Assembly: GCA_900545405.1 (NCBI GenBank)
Contig: UQYT01000001.1
Span: forward strand, 200,731 to 264,730
DNA length: 64,000 bases
Source: an uncultured Eubacteriales bacterium
GTDB lineage: Bacteria; Bacillota; Clostridia; Oscillospirales; Oscillospiraceae
Reading direction: 5' to 3'
In this document: one piece after another, positions 8,473 through 16,852 of the stretch
Numbering within the stretch: position 1 is the first letter of the stretch
How the letters are laid out: each line of letters begins with the position of its first letter
Notes under the pieces: model-generated
Told to the model about the DNA's origin: nothing
Seen by the model: the letters and a program-made list of their open reading frames with translations, nothing else
Database searches by the model: none
Translations under genes and position numbers: made by a program

Positions 8473-9231
8473 ATGGACACACATAGAACCGGACAATTGA
8501 TAGCCGCAAGGCGCAAGGAGCTCGGCCTTACGCAGAAACAGCTGGCCGCGCAGCTGAACGTTTCGGACCGGGCCGTCAGCAAGTGGGAGCGCGGCGCGGG
8601 CTTCCCCGACATCGCGCTGCTCGAGCCGCTGGCCGACGCGCTGGGCCTCACCGTGCTCAGCCTGCTGCACGGCGAGGCGGACGAGCCTCAGCCGCCTGAC
8701 GACACCGTGCGCGAGCTGGTCGGCACCGTCTACGGCGAGACCAGGCGCGGCCTGATTCGAAAGGCGCGCATGGTGCTCACCTGGCTGTTCTTTGCCGCGG
8801 TTATCGGGCTGCTGCTGTTCATGCTCCTGGACATGGCCGGGGCCTTCGACCGGCCGGTCGAGCTGACGGTTCCCGTCGGCGTCTACGTGGAAGGCAAGCT
8901 GGCCGAAGAGAGCAGCGTGCACATCTCAGGCACGCGGGATGTACTCAAAAACGACAGCTTTGACGGCGTCTTTGCCATTGAATATATAGAAGAAACCTGC
9001 CGCGACGGAGCCACGGCAGGCATAAGGTGGATCAAAGACGGCCACTATCAGTTGATAACCTATATCTACAAGGGCACCTTTCTCGATACCGGCCTGGAGT
9101 CGATGCTGTGTATCAGCCAGGACATGCAGGATTTCGGCCTCCGGCTCGAGGACGGCACGGTCATCGCAACGGACGCATTTTACGCCAAAATTCTTGAATT
9201 GGACGGCTACTATCCCCTGACACGCTGCTGA
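8473..9231 (+). CDS. Membrane-anchored XRE-family regulator
   Basis: Putative DNA-binding regulator of 252 aa. Residues 1-60 form a classic XRE helix-turn-helix (IAARRKELGLTQKQLAAQLN, VSDRAVSKWERG). A single hydrophobic segment (VLTWLFFAAVIGLLLFMLLD) follows near residues 97-117, then an extracytoplasmic domain of about 130 residues with no recognised family. This layout suggests a transmembrane sensor-regulator. The ATG at 8473 has AGGGG about 7 bases upstream, better than the ATG at 8443. It is monocistronic; no obvious target gene lies beside it. Confidence 0.85.
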   Translation: MDTHRTGQLIAARRKELGLTQKQLAAQLNVSDRAVSKWERGAGFPDIALLEPLADALGLTVLSLLHGEADEPQPPDDTVRELVGTVYGETRRGLIRKARMVLTWLFFAAVIGLLLFMLLDMAGAFDRPVELTVPVGVYVEGKLAEESSVHISGTRDVLKNDSFDGVFAIEYIEETCRDGATAGIRWIKDGHYQLITYIYKGTFLDTGLESMLCISQDMQDFGLRLEDGTVIATDAFYAKILELDGYYPLTRC

Positions 9232-9239
9232 GCGCGGGG

Positions 9240-9785
9240 CTATACGTTCTTCACCAGCAGCAGCGCTCCCGCGATGAACAGCGCGGCGCCGCGGCCTGAG
9301 ACGAAGGCGGCGAAGCCGACGAGGAACACCGCCGAGGCTGTGAGCAGGCCCGCAATTTCCGCGGCCTTGTCGCCGAAGATGAGCTGCACAATCCTTCCCC
9401 CGTCGAGCGGCGGCGAGGGCAGGAGGTTGAAGACCGAGAGCACGGCGCTCATGCCCGCAGAACAGAGCAGCAGCCCGCTTCCCAGCGCCCCGCCCGCAAG
9501 TGAGGCCGCCAGCGCGTAAAGAAATCCCGCAGCCGGACCCGCGGCTATGCAGATGAGCTCCCAGCCCGGCCCGGCGCCGCCCCGGCGCTCTATGACCGCC
9601 CCGCCCGCGTCGGCGGAGAAGCCGCGTATCCGGCACCCGGCCGCCCTGAGCGCGGCGAGATGGCCGCACTCGTGCGCGGCGGCTGCCAGCAGGAGCGCTA
9701 TAAAGTCGCGCGCGTCCATGAAAAAATACAGCGCCGCGAGCAGCAGTACGCCCCCGGCGCTGATTTTAATATGGTATCTCCTCAT
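9240..9785 (-). CDS. Site-2-type metalloprotease (SpoIVFB-like)
   Basis: Intramembrane zinc protease of the M50 family, 181 aa, almost entirely hydrophobic. The zinc motif is AAHECGH (HExxH) in the first helix group and the second metal ligand is in NLLPSPPLDGGR. In Bacillus, SpoIVFB activates pro-sigma-K during sporulation. The start overlaps the stop of the upstream M23-domain gene by 4 bases, matching the spoIVFA-spoIVFB arrangement. The sporulation role is inferred from family and pairing; no sigK gene is in the window. Confidence 0.88.
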   Translation of the reverse strand: MRRYHIKISAGGVLLLAALYFFMDARDFIALLLAAAAHECGHLAALRAAGCRIRGFSADAGGAVIERRGGAGPGWELICIAAGPAAGFLYALAASLAGGALGSGLLLCSAGMSAVLSVFNLLPSPPLDGGRIVQLIFGDKAAEIAGLLTASAVFLVGFAAFVSGRGAALFIAGALLLVKNV

Positions 9786-10672
9786 GCCAGCCAGAACTCC
9801 GGGTTGTAGAAGGTGCCGTCCTTCCGCAGCTCAAAGTGGAGGTGCGGGCCGGTAACCTCGCCCGTGGCGCCGGATTTGGCTATGACGTCGCCCATGCTGA
9901 CGCTCTGCCCGCTGTACACGAGGATCTCGGAGCAGTGGGCATAGAGGGTCTGCCAGTCGTTCTCGTGCTCGACGATGACGTAGTTGCCATAGCCCGCGTC
10001 CCAGCCGACGAGCGCGACGGTGCCGTCGGCAAAGCATTGGATGTCGGTGCCGCTCCAGACGGCGAAGTCGGTGCCGTAGTGGAACTTGACCTCGTTGTCC
10101 AGCGGATGCAGCCGGTAGCCGAAGCCGCTTGACGTGTAGCCTGAGACGGGGCTCGCGTACTCAAAGGGCAGGCGCGGCATCTCATAGCTCACGTTGGCGG
10201 GCACGGCATAGTCCGCGAACTCGGCCTGGGACTCGAGGAAGGCGGCGACTGAGGAGGGCGTCTCGGACGGCGTGGGCTCGGGCTCAGGCGTCGGCTCCGG
10301 GGTGGGCTCCGGGGTGGGCTCCGGCGTTGACTTGGCGGCGTCCTCGCTGGGCGCCGGGCTGTCCGGGATGAGATACTCCGCCTCGCGCCTTAGGTCGTCG
10401 ATGGTCACCGGCTCATAAACCGCGGGCTGCACGCCGCCGCTGTCGGTCTCGCGGCCCAGGAAAAGCGCCACGGCCTCCCCCGCCCCGTCCGAGAGCTTCT
10501 CGCCGAGGTCCTCAAAGACGGCGCTGTAATCCGCGTCCCTGCTGACAGCCTCCCTAAGCTGGGCCCTGAGCCCCGCCGTCTGCGCCGGGAAAAGCAGCTT
10601 GACCGCGGTGAGCACGATGAACAGCACGGAGGCTAGGATTATTTTATAATTGTAGCCAGATTTCATCTTCAT
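9782..10672 (-). CDS. M23 peptidase-domain protein (SpoIVFA-like)
   Basis: Membrane protein of about 296 aa with one N-terminal transmembrane helix, a proline-glutamate-threonine linker (repeated TPEP units near residues 131-145), and a C-terminal LytM/M23 domain. The zinc-ligand motifs HYGTDFA and HLHFEL are both intact, so it may be an active endopeptidase. SpoIVFA proteins hold SpoIVFB inactive, and the 4-base overlap with the M50 gene supports that pairing. Start chosen at 10672 because it leads directly into the membrane segment. The linker is encoded by a short tandem DNA repeat around 10280-10325. Confidence 0.85.
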   Translation of the reverse strand: MKMKSGYNYKIILASVLFIVLTAVKLLFPAQTAGLRAQLREAVSRDADYSAVFEDLGEKLSDGAGEAVALFLGRETDSGGVQPAVYEPVTIDDLRREAEYLIPDSPAPSEDAAKSTPEPTPEPTPEPTPEPEPTPSETPSSVAAFLESQAEFADYAVPANVSYEMPRLPFEYASPVSGYTSSGFGYRLHPLDNEVKFHYGTDFAVWSGTDIQCFADGTVALVGWDAGYGNYVIVEHENDWQTLYAHCSEILVYSGQSVSMGDVIAKSGATGEVTGPHLHFELRKDGTFYNPEFWLA

Positions 10673-10725
10673 GCTGACAGTATATTTGGACAAGACCGCA
10701 AATATGCAGGAAATGAAATAATTCC

Positions 10726-10754
10726 TTGACAACAGGCCGGAAGCTCATTATAAT
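10726..10754 (+). promoter_or_regulatory. Consensus promoter of tRNA-Pro
   Basis: Perfect TTGACA (10726-10731), 17-base spacer and perfect TATAAT (10749-10754), 13 bases before the tRNA. It is the strongest promoter in the window by match to consensus, as expected for a stable RNA gene. Confidence 0.95.
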
Positions 10755-10767
10755 GATAAAGCTGTCT

Positions 10768-10843
10768 CGGGGTGTAGCGCAGATGGTAGCGCGCATGGTT
10801 CGGGACCATGAGGCCGCGAGTTCAAGTCTCGCCACTCCGACCA
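10768..10843 (+). tRNA. tRNA-Pro (anticodon CGG)
   Basis: The cloverleaf folds completely: 7-bp acceptor stem CGGGGTG with CACTCCG (one G-U), D stem GCGC/GCGC, anticodon stem CATGG/CCATG with loop TTCGGGA giving anticodon CGG, variable loop, and T arm GCGAG/CTCGC with TTCAAGT. The discriminator is A and the CCA end is encoded. CGG reads the Pro codon CCG, which a GC-rich genome uses heavily. Confidence 0.96.
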
Positions 10844-10845
10844 TA

Positions 10846-10893
10846 AATAATCCGCGAAGGAGCTTATTTGCTTTCCTTCGCGGATTATTTTTA
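10846..10893 (+). terminator. Terminator after tRNA-Pro
   Basis: A 16-bp perfect stem (10846-10861 with 10874-10889) is followed by a run of T. It starts 2 bases after the CCA end and separates the tRNA from asnB. Confidence 0.92.
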
Positions 10894-11010
10894 TGTCCCG
10901 GCGGTTTTGGGGAGAAAGTGTTGTGTCATAAAATCGGGAGCGGAATATACTGGTACAGGCGCTTATCTTTGGGGTTTAAGCGTCTGTATTTCTGGTTGTG
11001 GGGTGTGATT

Positions 11011-12855
11011 ATGTGCGGAATTGCCGGATTTTGTAACTTTGATGCAGACTTCCTTCAGGACGCGGAGGCCTGGACGCGGGTGCTTGTGGGGATGCGGACA
11101 GCGATAGCACATCGGGGCAGCGATCAGACCGGGGAATATCTGCGGCGTAACATAGGTCTGGCCCATACCCGGCTCTCCATCAGGGACCTGGCGGGCGGCG
11201 CGCAGCCGATGCTGCGCAGGCGGGGAAATCGTGAATATGCGATTGTCTACAACGGGGAGATCTACAACGCCGATGAGCTCAAGCGGGATCTGCTCAGCCG
11301 CGGCTGCGGCTTTGAGACCACCTGCGACACTGAGGTGATCCTGTACGGATACATGGAATACGGCATGGAGATCGCAGAAAAGCTAAACGGCATCTTCGCC
11401 TTCGCTATATGGGACGGATATCGGGACACGCTCTTTCTCTGCCGGGACCGGCTGGGCGTAAAGCCGCTTTTTTATGACTTGAAGGGTCCGGACCTTGTAT
11501 TCGGCTCCGAGCCCAAGGCACTTTTCGCCCACCCGCAGATACGGCCGGAGGCGGATATGGACAGCTTCAGGGAGATATTCGGCATAGGCCCGGCGAGGAC
11601 GCCCGGCTGCGGGGTGTTCTGCGGACTGCGAGAGGTAAAGCCGGGCTGCATTCTGGAGTATTCCCGCGGCGGGATGAGGGAATATGCCTATTGGACCTTG
11701 CAGGCCAGGCCGCATACGGACAGCTATCAGCAGACGGTCGAGACCGTGTCCTGGCTGCTGCGGGACGCTGTGAAGAGGCAGCTGGTTTCAGACGTGCCCG
11801 TTTGCAGCTTTCTCTCGGGCGGGATAGATTCCAGTGTGGTCACGGCGATAGCGTCGCGTCAGCTGGCGGCGGAGGGCGTGGCGCTGAACACATTTTCCTT
11901 CGACTTCGCCCACAACGACACCTGCTTCCAGTCCAACGCCTTCCAGCCAACGCGCGACAGGCCGTATGTGGATCAGGTGCTGGAGCTCTACCCTCTTCAT
12001 CACACCTATTTAGAGTGTGACGAGGCGACACTGGCAGATCTGCTGGACGACGCGGTGAGGATGAAGGACCTGCCCGGCATGACCGATGTGGACGCCTCCC
12101 TCCTCTACTTCTGCGGCCTGGTCAAGAGGCACAACAAGGTCGCGCTGACAGGCGAATGCGCGGATGAGATATTTGGCGGCTATCCCTGGTTCTATCGGGA
12201 GGAGCTGCTGAATGTGGACGGCTTCCCCTGGTCGGCGGACCTGTCGGCCAGGACGGCGCTGCTCTCGGACGAGGCGATACGGACTCTGGACCTTGAGGAC
12301 TATGTCAATGAGCGTTACCGGGACACGCTGGCGCAGGTCCCGGCTCTGCCGGGCGAGCCGGCGGAGGACCGGCGCAGGCGGGAGATGAGCTATCTCAATC
12401 TGCGCTGGTTCATGCAGACCCTGCTGGACCGGATGGACCGCGCAAGCATGGCCTGGGGCCTGGAGGCGCGTGTGCCCTTTGCGGACCACCGGATAGTGGA
12501 GTATGTCTACAACGTGCCCTGGAGCATGAAGTACAGAGACGGCATGGAAAAGCGGCTGCTCCGCGACGCCTGCAAGGACCTGCTGTCGCCCCAGCTGCTT
12601 TACCGCAAGAAGAGCCCTTATCCCAAGACCTACTCGCCGGTCTACGAGAATCTGCTCGCCGAGCGCTTCCGGCGGATGCTCTCCGACCCCAAAGCGCCCG
12701 TACACCGGTTCTTGGATAAGCGTAAGGCCGAGCGCTTCCTAGAGCAGCCCAAGGACTACGGCAGGCCGTGGTTCGGGCAGCTGATGGCGGGGCCGCAGAT
12801 GATAGCTTATTTCCTGCAGATAAACTACTGGATGGAGCGCTACGGCATAGGCTGA
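11011..12855 (+). CDS. asnB: Asparagine synthase (glutamine-hydrolysing)
   Basis: Makes asparagine from aspartate, glutamine and ATP. The N-terminal class II glutaminase domain begins MCGIAGF, so Cys2 is the nucleophile once Met is removed. IAHRGSDQ and the AIVYNGEIYN region follow. The C-terminal synthetase domain has the ATP loop SFLSGGIDSSVV near residue 270 and GECADEIFGGYPW. Length of 614 aa fits. The ATG at 11011 is fixed by the need for Cys2; GGGGTG lies upstream. It stands alone, and the DHHW/MBOAT pair converges from the other side, so amidation of a cell-wall sugar or peptide is an alternative role. Confidence 0.93.
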   Translation: MCGIAGFCNFDADFLQDAEAWTRVLVGMRTAIAHRGSDQTGEYLRRNIGLAHTRLSIRDLAGGAQPMLRRRGNREYAIVYNGEIYNADELKRDLLSRGCGFETTCDTEVILYGYMEYGMEIAEKLNGIFAFAIWDGYRDTLFLCRDRLGVKPLFYDLKGPDLVFGSEPKALFAHPQIRPEADMDSFREIFGIGPARTPGCGVFCGLREVKPGCILEYSRGGMREYAYWTLQARPHTDSYQQTVETVSWLLRDAVKRQLVSDVPVCSFLSGGIDSSVVTAIASRQLAAEGVALNTFSFDFAHNDTCFQSNAFQPTRDRPYVDQVLELYPLHHTYLECDEATLADLLDDAVRMKDLPGMTDVDASLLYFCGLVKRHNKVALTGECADEIFGGYPWFYREELLNVDGFPWSADLSARTALLSDEAIRTLDLEDYVNERYRDTLAQVPALPGEPAEDRRRREMSYLNLRWFMQTLLDRMDRASMAWGLEARVPFADHRIVEYVYNVPWSMKYRDGMEKRLLRDACKDLLSPQLLYRKKSPYPKTYSPVYENLLAERFRRMLSDPKAPVHRFLDKRKAERFLEQPKDYGRPWFGQLMAGPQMIAYFLQINYWMERYGIG

Positions 12856-12871
12856 TGCCGCAGCAGCATAA

Positions 12872-12910
12872 ACCGCCGGGGCAAAGCGGACTTTGCTCCG
12901 GCGGTCTTGA
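12872..12910 (+). terminator. Terminator after asnB
   Basis: A 15-bp stem with one G-U pair (12872-12886 with 12891-12905, loop CGGA), followed by TCTTGATTT. It lies between the converging asnB and DHHW genes and has the orientation expected for asnB. Confidence 0.75.
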
Positions 12911-12953
12911 TTTACATGCCTATTGATAACTGCTGTCCTCAGGGGCGGGAGGC

Positions 12954-14147
12954 TCACCAATAGCAGTCCGAGCCGTTGCCCTCGGCGTTCAGGAAGCTCA
13001 GGTCGTCACGGATGCAGACGACGACGTCGGGCTTGTACTGCTCTATGTACTCGGCCAGCCTTGCCCCGTCGAAGTAGCGGTAGTCGAGGTATCTCGCCTC
13101 GTCAAAGCTCGCCCAGAGGAGCGTCTCCATGGCGTTGGAGTAGCTGTCGCCCCAGAGCAGCAGGCGGGGCAGCTCAGGCCGGTCCGTGTCTATTATCGTC
13201 TCGCCCATGTCTCCGCCCATGTAGACGCCGTAGGAGATGAGCTCGCCCTCGGGCGGGACGGTGAACACCTCCGGCTCCACGGAAACGCCGTTGTCCGTTC
13301 TGGTGAACGGTATCTCCTCCGGCAGGTGCGAGATCACCAGCCGCTCGTCCGTGCCGTAGAGGCCGAAGAGCTTGCGGTCCAGCGAGCCGAGCACCGGGTT
13401 CGGCAGCTCCTCGAGGGAGAGCTCGGACTCGGAATAAACTCGCAGGTCAAGGCCCGTCGCCGCGTTCACAGCGTCCATGAGCGCGGTGTAGGCGGAGAGC
13501 ATGCCGCGATAGCTGTAATGGTGGTCGGTGTTCAGATAGTACTCGCGCGGGCTGCCCTCGGCGGCGTAGGTCTCCCCCGCGTCAATGAGACGCAGCCCGG
13601 CGGCGGACATGGCCTCCTTGAAGGCGGCGGACATGGCGTCCAGATTTGCGGCGTGGTTGTCCATGTTCTCGGGGTAGTCGTCGCGGAAGTATGAGCTCTG
13701 CTCGGGTATGCACAGATAAAAGAGCGCGCCGCCGTTTGCCTCGACCACGGTCTCAAGCTCAGCCAGGGCTCCGACCTCCGACTCGGCCTCGTCGGTGAAA
13801 TCCTGCGTTCCGGAACCGGTGTAGCCGTGGAACGGGAGCAGCAGTCCGTCGCCGACCACTATGTCGTTGACCACCGGGCGGCCCAGGAGCAGGTTCAGCA
13901 GCGTCTGAGCCTTTATTAGGCGCGTGCGGGCGATGTACTGGTCGCCCAGGTACTCGTCCAGGTCGGTCATATAGCTGCCGTCCCAGAGATTCGAGGCGGC
14001 GGCCTCAGGCATAGGCGCGGCGCTGCGGTTTTCGTAGAAGAGAGAGTCGTAGGACGAGAATACGGCCCTGTACAGCGTTCCGGCGAAGGATGCGGCCATC
14101 GCGAGGGCGAGTATGGCCAGGAATCCGGCCTTGATACGTTTTTCCAT
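12954..14147 (-). CDS. DHHW/AlgJ-like SGNH-type exported protein
   Basis: Predicted extracytoplasmic protein of about 397 aa with an N-terminal membrane anchor (IKAGFLAILALAMAASFAG). Visible motifs include LYLCIPEQSSYF-like sequence, YLNTDHHYSYRGM (the DHH block that names the family), and LLLWGDSYSNAM near the C-terminus with a GDS-like serine. Such proteins usually pair with an MBOAT O-acyltransferase and help acetylate a surface polysaccharide or secondary wall polymer, and the MBOAT gene is directly upstream. The ATG at 14147 has GAGGGGG about 9 bases upstream. The acetylated polymer is unknown. Confidence 0.85.
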   Translation of the reverse strand: MEKRIKAGFLAILALAMAASFAGTLYRAVFSSYDSLFYENRSAAPMPEAAASNLWDGSYMTDLDEYLGDQYIARTRLIKAQTLLNLLLGRPVVNDIVVGDGLLLPFHGYTGSGTQDFTDEAESEVGALAELETVVEANGGALFYLCIPEQSSYFRDDYPENMDNHAANLDAMSAAFKEAMSAAGLRLIDAGETYAAEGSPREYYLNTDHHYSYRGMLSAYTALMDAVNAATGLDLRVYSESELSLEELPNPVLGSLDRKLFGLYGTDERLVISHLPEEIPFTRTDNGVSVEPEVFTVPPEGELISYGVYMGGDMGETIIDTDRPELPRLLLWGDSYSNAMETLLWASFDEARYLDYRYFDGARLAEYIEQYKPDVVVCIRDDLSFLNAEGNGSDCYW

Positions 14148-14160
14148 GCTCCGCACCCCC

Positions 14161-15513
14161 TCAGAACCTGAAATAGATGAACGGGTTGAAGCCCGCGGCG
14201 AGCAGAGAGCTCACGGCGAGGCCGAACACGGCCAGCGCGAGGAAACAGTTCCAGAGCCCCAGCCGCTTTTTGAGCGCCGGATATACGGGCGCGGCGAGGA
14301 TGGCGCCGAGCAGCAGCTCCGGCCAGAGCTCGGAGAGCCAATAGGTCGCCTCTCCCGACCACAGCGGGCCGGAAAAGAGCGCGGCAAAGTAGTCAAGCGC
14401 CTCCTTCGGGCCGGATGCGCGGAACCAGACCCAGCCCAGCATGACGACCAGCAGCGTCAGCACATGCCTCAGCGCCGCGGGCAGCCGGGCGAAGGCGCCG
14501 CGCCAGACATAGCGCTCGCCTATCAGGAAGGCCGCGTACCAGAGGCCCCAGATGAGGAAGTTCCAGTCCGCGCCGTGCCAGAAGCCGGTCAGCGCCCAGA
14601 CGATGAGCAGGTTCAGGATATTCCGCGGCAGAGAGCGCCGGCTCCCGCCGAGGGGTATGTACAGGTAGTCCCGGAACCAGCCTGAGAGCGTCATGTGCCA
14701 GCGCCTCCAGAACTCCGTGACGGAACCGGAGATGTAGGGATAGTTGAAGTTCTCCGGCAGGCGGAAGCCGAAAAGCCTGCCCAGTCCGATGGCCATGTCG
14801 GAGTAGCCGGAGAAGTCGTAATAGATGTGCAGCGTGTAGGCTATCATGCCTAGCCACGCGAGGCCGGCGGAGAGCTCGTCGGACGTGCAGGCAAAGGCGC
14901 GGTCGGAGAGCTCGGCCAGAGCGTTTGAGAGTATGCACTTCTTGCCGAGGCCGAAGATGAAGCGCGCGGCCCCCTCCGCGGCGCCGTCCAGGGTCTCACG
15001 GCGCTCGTTCATGTCCAGGGCGACGTCTGTATAGCGGACTATCGGCCCGGCGATAAGCTGCGGGAAGAAGGAGATGTACAGCGCCACCTGCGCCAGCGAG
15101 CGGTTGGGCGGCGTGTCGCCGCGGTAGACGTCCACTACGTAGCTCAGGCCCTGGAAGGTGAAGAAGGAGATGCCTATGGGCAGGGTTATCTCCGGCAGGG
15201 GTATGCCGAAGACACCCGCGGCGAACCCGGCGTATTTGAACCAGAAGAGCAGCGCCAGGTGCAGAGTGACGGCGGCGGCGAGCAAGGCCTTCCGTCTCCG
15301 CACACGCGGCAGCAGCAGGCCCGCGCCCCAGTCGAGCAGTACGGAAAAGAGCAGCAGCGGCAGGGCGCGCAGTCCGGCACAGGCGTAGAAAAAGAGGCTC
15401 GCGGCGAGCAGCACAAAATTCCGGCCGCCGCGAAAGCGCCCGGGGACGATGAAGTACAGAGCTATGACCACCGTCAGGAAGAAAAAGAGAAAGCTGACGC
15501 TGCTGAAAACCAA
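14161..15513 (-). CDS. MBOAT-family O-acyltransferase
   Basis: Multi-pass membrane acyltransferase of about 450 aa that moves acetyl groups to an extracellular polymer. It has many hydrophobic helices, FFPQLIAGPIVRY, YDFSGYSDMAIGLGRLFG, EFWRRWHMTLSGWFRDYLYIPLGG and GFWHGADWNFLIWG, which includes the conserved active-site His. The start is most likely the TTG at 15513: it gives the usual VFSSVSFLFFF N-terminus and has GGAGGG 6 bases upstream, whereas the in-frame ATG at 15534 has none. It is followed after 13 bases by the DHHW gene. Confidence 0.93.
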   Translation of the reverse strand: MVFSSVSFLFFFLTVVIALYFIVPGRFRGGRNFVLLAASLFFYACAGLRALPLLLFSVLLDWGAGLLLPRVRRRKALLAAAVTLHLALLFWFKYAGFAAGVFGIPLPEITLPIGISFFTFQGLSYVVDVYRGDTPPNRSLAQVALYISFFPQLIAGPIVRYTDVALDMNERRETLDGAAEGAARFIFGLGKKCILSNALAELSDRAFACTSDELSAGLAWLGMIAYTLHIYYDFSGYSDMAIGLGRLFGFRLPENFNYPYISGSVTEFWRRWHMTLSGWFRDYLYIPLGGSRRSLPRNILNLLIVWALTGFWHGADWNFLIWGLWYAAFLIGERYVWRGAFARLPAALRHVLTLLVVMLGWVWFRASGPKEALDYFAALFSGPLWSGEATYWLSELWPELLLGAILAAPVYPALKKRLGLWNCFLALAVFGLAVSSLLAAGFNPFIYFRF

Positions 15514-15583
15514 TGCAAGCCCTCCGCCGTGCATAAAATAGGCCGAGCCGCAGCTTTGGTCGCGCCGCTCGGCACCTCAGTAA

Positions 15584-15607
15584 GCCGCGAAGCGTTGGTT
15601 TCGCGGC
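15584..15607 (-). promoter_or_regulatory. Leader hairpin ahead of the MBOAT gene
   Basis: A perfect 8-bp stem (15584-15591 with 15600-15607) lies in the about 100-base leader of the MBOAT-DHHW unit. A second possible stem, GCCGAGC with GCTCGGC, lies between it and the gene. I do not recognise a riboswitch class. Confidence 0.4.
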
Positions 15608-15626
15608 ATTTTGTCGATTTAAGGTC

Positions 15627-15655
15627 ATTATATTCGCGCAGCCTGGCAAAGTCAA
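15627..15655 (-). promoter_or_regulatory. Promoter of the MBOAT-DHHW unit
   Basis: TTGACT (15650-15655) and a perfect TATAAT (15627-15632) on the minus strand, 17 bases apart. The -35 box overlaps the arm of a hairpin that follows sdpI. Confidence 0.75.
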
Positions 15656-15683
15656 GCAGGCGCCTAGAGCCAAGCGCCTGCTT
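15654..15683 (-). terminator. Hairpin after sdpI
   Basis: A perfect 10-bp inverted repeat (15654-15663 with 15674-15683) lies just after the sdpI stop on the minus strand. The T-run is weak, so termination may be partial, and its distal arm contains the -35 box of the next unit. Confidence 0.55.
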
Positions 15684-15688
15684 ACTCC

Positions 15689-16360
15689 TCAGCCCTTATA
15701 GGCTGCAACGGCTATGCAGCTCAACGCCATGGCAGCAAGCGCGGCGGCTATAGCCGCTGCGCCGGACACCATCGGGATGAGCGTTATCAGCAGCAGCGCC
15801 GCCCCGGCGCAGAGCATGACCCTGCCGGCGTAGCGCTGGGTCTTGTGCCAGGCCTCATCGCTCGAGAGCGAGTACTTGGTCCGGGCGCCGGTGAGCGAAT
15901 TTCGCCGGAGCTTGGGAAACTGGTTCCCGGCTGCGATAAAGGTCAGCGCGATGACCGCAGCGCCCAGTTTTAACAGAAACCCGGAGTCCAGTGTACTGCC
16001 TGCGCCGGAGCTGTACACGAAATTAAACGCCATACCAGTGAACAGCAGGCACATGAACGCCTGCGTCCATTTCATTATCCGCTCCACCGTCTGCGTGTTC
16101 TGCTCCGACTCCGATTTGGAGACGGAACATATCATCTTTCTCAGTCCGATTCCGAACAGCAGCCCGAAGTAGCCGATAACGCTGATGAGTACCGTGTCGA
16201 ACGAAAAACGGCCCGCGAACCTGTCGGCCTCGCCCGAGGCGTTCCAGTGCACGGGCACCGTCTCCGGCATGAACGGCAGGCGGAGCAGATAGTACACCAG
16301 AGGCAGGCCGCAGAATATGAGCTCGAGTATGAGCACTTCCCTGTCGGTGAGTCTTTTCAT
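15689..16360 (-). CDS. SdpI-family membrane protein
   Basis: Six-helix membrane protein of 223 aa. The first half matches the DUF1648 region (RLPFMPETVPVHWNASGEADRF) and the second half has the SdpI motif around LTGARTKYSLSSDEAWHKTQR. In Bacillus, SdpI gives immunity to the SdpC toxin and also signals to SdpR. The gene overlaps sdpR by 4 bases, as in that system. No sdpC-like toxin gene is in the window, so it may protect against a foreign toxin or sense something else. Confidence 0.85.
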   Translation of the reverse strand: MKRLTDREVLILELIFCGLPLVYYLLRLPFMPETVPVHWNASGEADRFAGRFSFDTVLISVIGYFGLLFGIGLRKMICSVSKSESEQNTQTVERIMKWTQAFMCLLFTGMAFNFVYSSGAGSTLDSGFLLKLGAAVIALTFIAAGNQFPKLRRNSLTGARTKYSLSSDEAWHKTQRYAGRVMLCAGAALLLITLIPMVSGAAAIAAALAAMALSCIAVAAYKG

Positions 16361-16644
16361 GTCCGCACCTCGCTCTCGCTTTGCGCGCTGGTCAGACCGC
16401 TCAGAAAAACCATGGCGTCCTCCAGCACGCTGGTGTTCAGTTCATAGTAGATATACTTCCCCACGCGCTCGTCCCGCACCAGTCCGGCCTCTCGCAGAAC
16501 GGCCAGATGCCGGGACACCGCCGCGCTGGAGATTGAAAAATTATCTGAAATATCTCCAGCGGATAGATTACCATTTTTAAGGAGCTGGAGTATGCTCCTC
16601 CTGGTCGGATCGGCCAGAGCGCGCATCGTCTCTTGCAAGCCCAT
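16357..16644 (-). CDS. ArsR/SdpR-family repressor
   Basis: Winged-helix repressor of 95 aa, containing ALADPTRRSILQLLKNGNLS, the recognition helix region ISSAAVSRHLAVLREAGLV and the wing VGKYIYYELN. It has no metal-binding Cys cluster, as in SdpR rather than ArsR. The ATG at 16644 has GAGGTG at good spacing, better than the GTG two codons upstream. A perfect palindrome lies right at its promoter, pointing to autoregulation of the sdpR-sdpI pair. Confidence 0.9.
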   Translation of the reverse strand: MGLQETMRALADPTRRSILQLLKNGNLSAGDISDNFSISSAAVSRHLAVLREAGLVRDERVGKYIYYELNTSVLEDAMVFLSGLTSAQSESEVRT

Positions 16645-16657
16645 TGCCACACCTCAT

Positions 16658-16673
16658 TTAACAATATTGTTAA
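16658..16673. promoter_or_regulatory. 16-bp perfect palindrome, likely SdpR operator
   Basis: TTAACAATATTGTTAA is a perfect dyad of 8+8 bases. It lies between the -10 box and the start codon of the repressor gene, so bound repressor would block initiation. Assignment to this repressor is by position. Confidence 0.75.
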
Positions 16674-16676
16674 TTG

Positions 16677-16705
16677 ATATTATCATCTATTTGCCCGTGA
16701 GTCAA
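16677..16705 (-). promoter_or_regulatory. Promoter of sdpR-sdpI
   Basis: TTGACT (16700-16705), 17-base spacer, TAATAT (16677-16682) on the minus strand. The -10 box ends 4 bases before the palindrome. Confidence 0.7.
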
Positions 16706-16852
16706 GTCACTTTATACATGTTTATACGCTTATGTGCGCCGACGTTTATGCATTTTATTGAAAATACTGTTGAATTTTGCTGAAATATGTGTTAGCCTAA
16801 TTAAGTAAAGCAATTATGCCGGCGCTTCCCCTTATTTTATGAAAGGGTGATT

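Noticed and set aside
10280..10325. Short tandem repeat as a CRISPR or regulatory repeat
   Set aside because: It encodes the TPEP linker of the SpoIVFA-like protein, in frame; it is a protein repeat.
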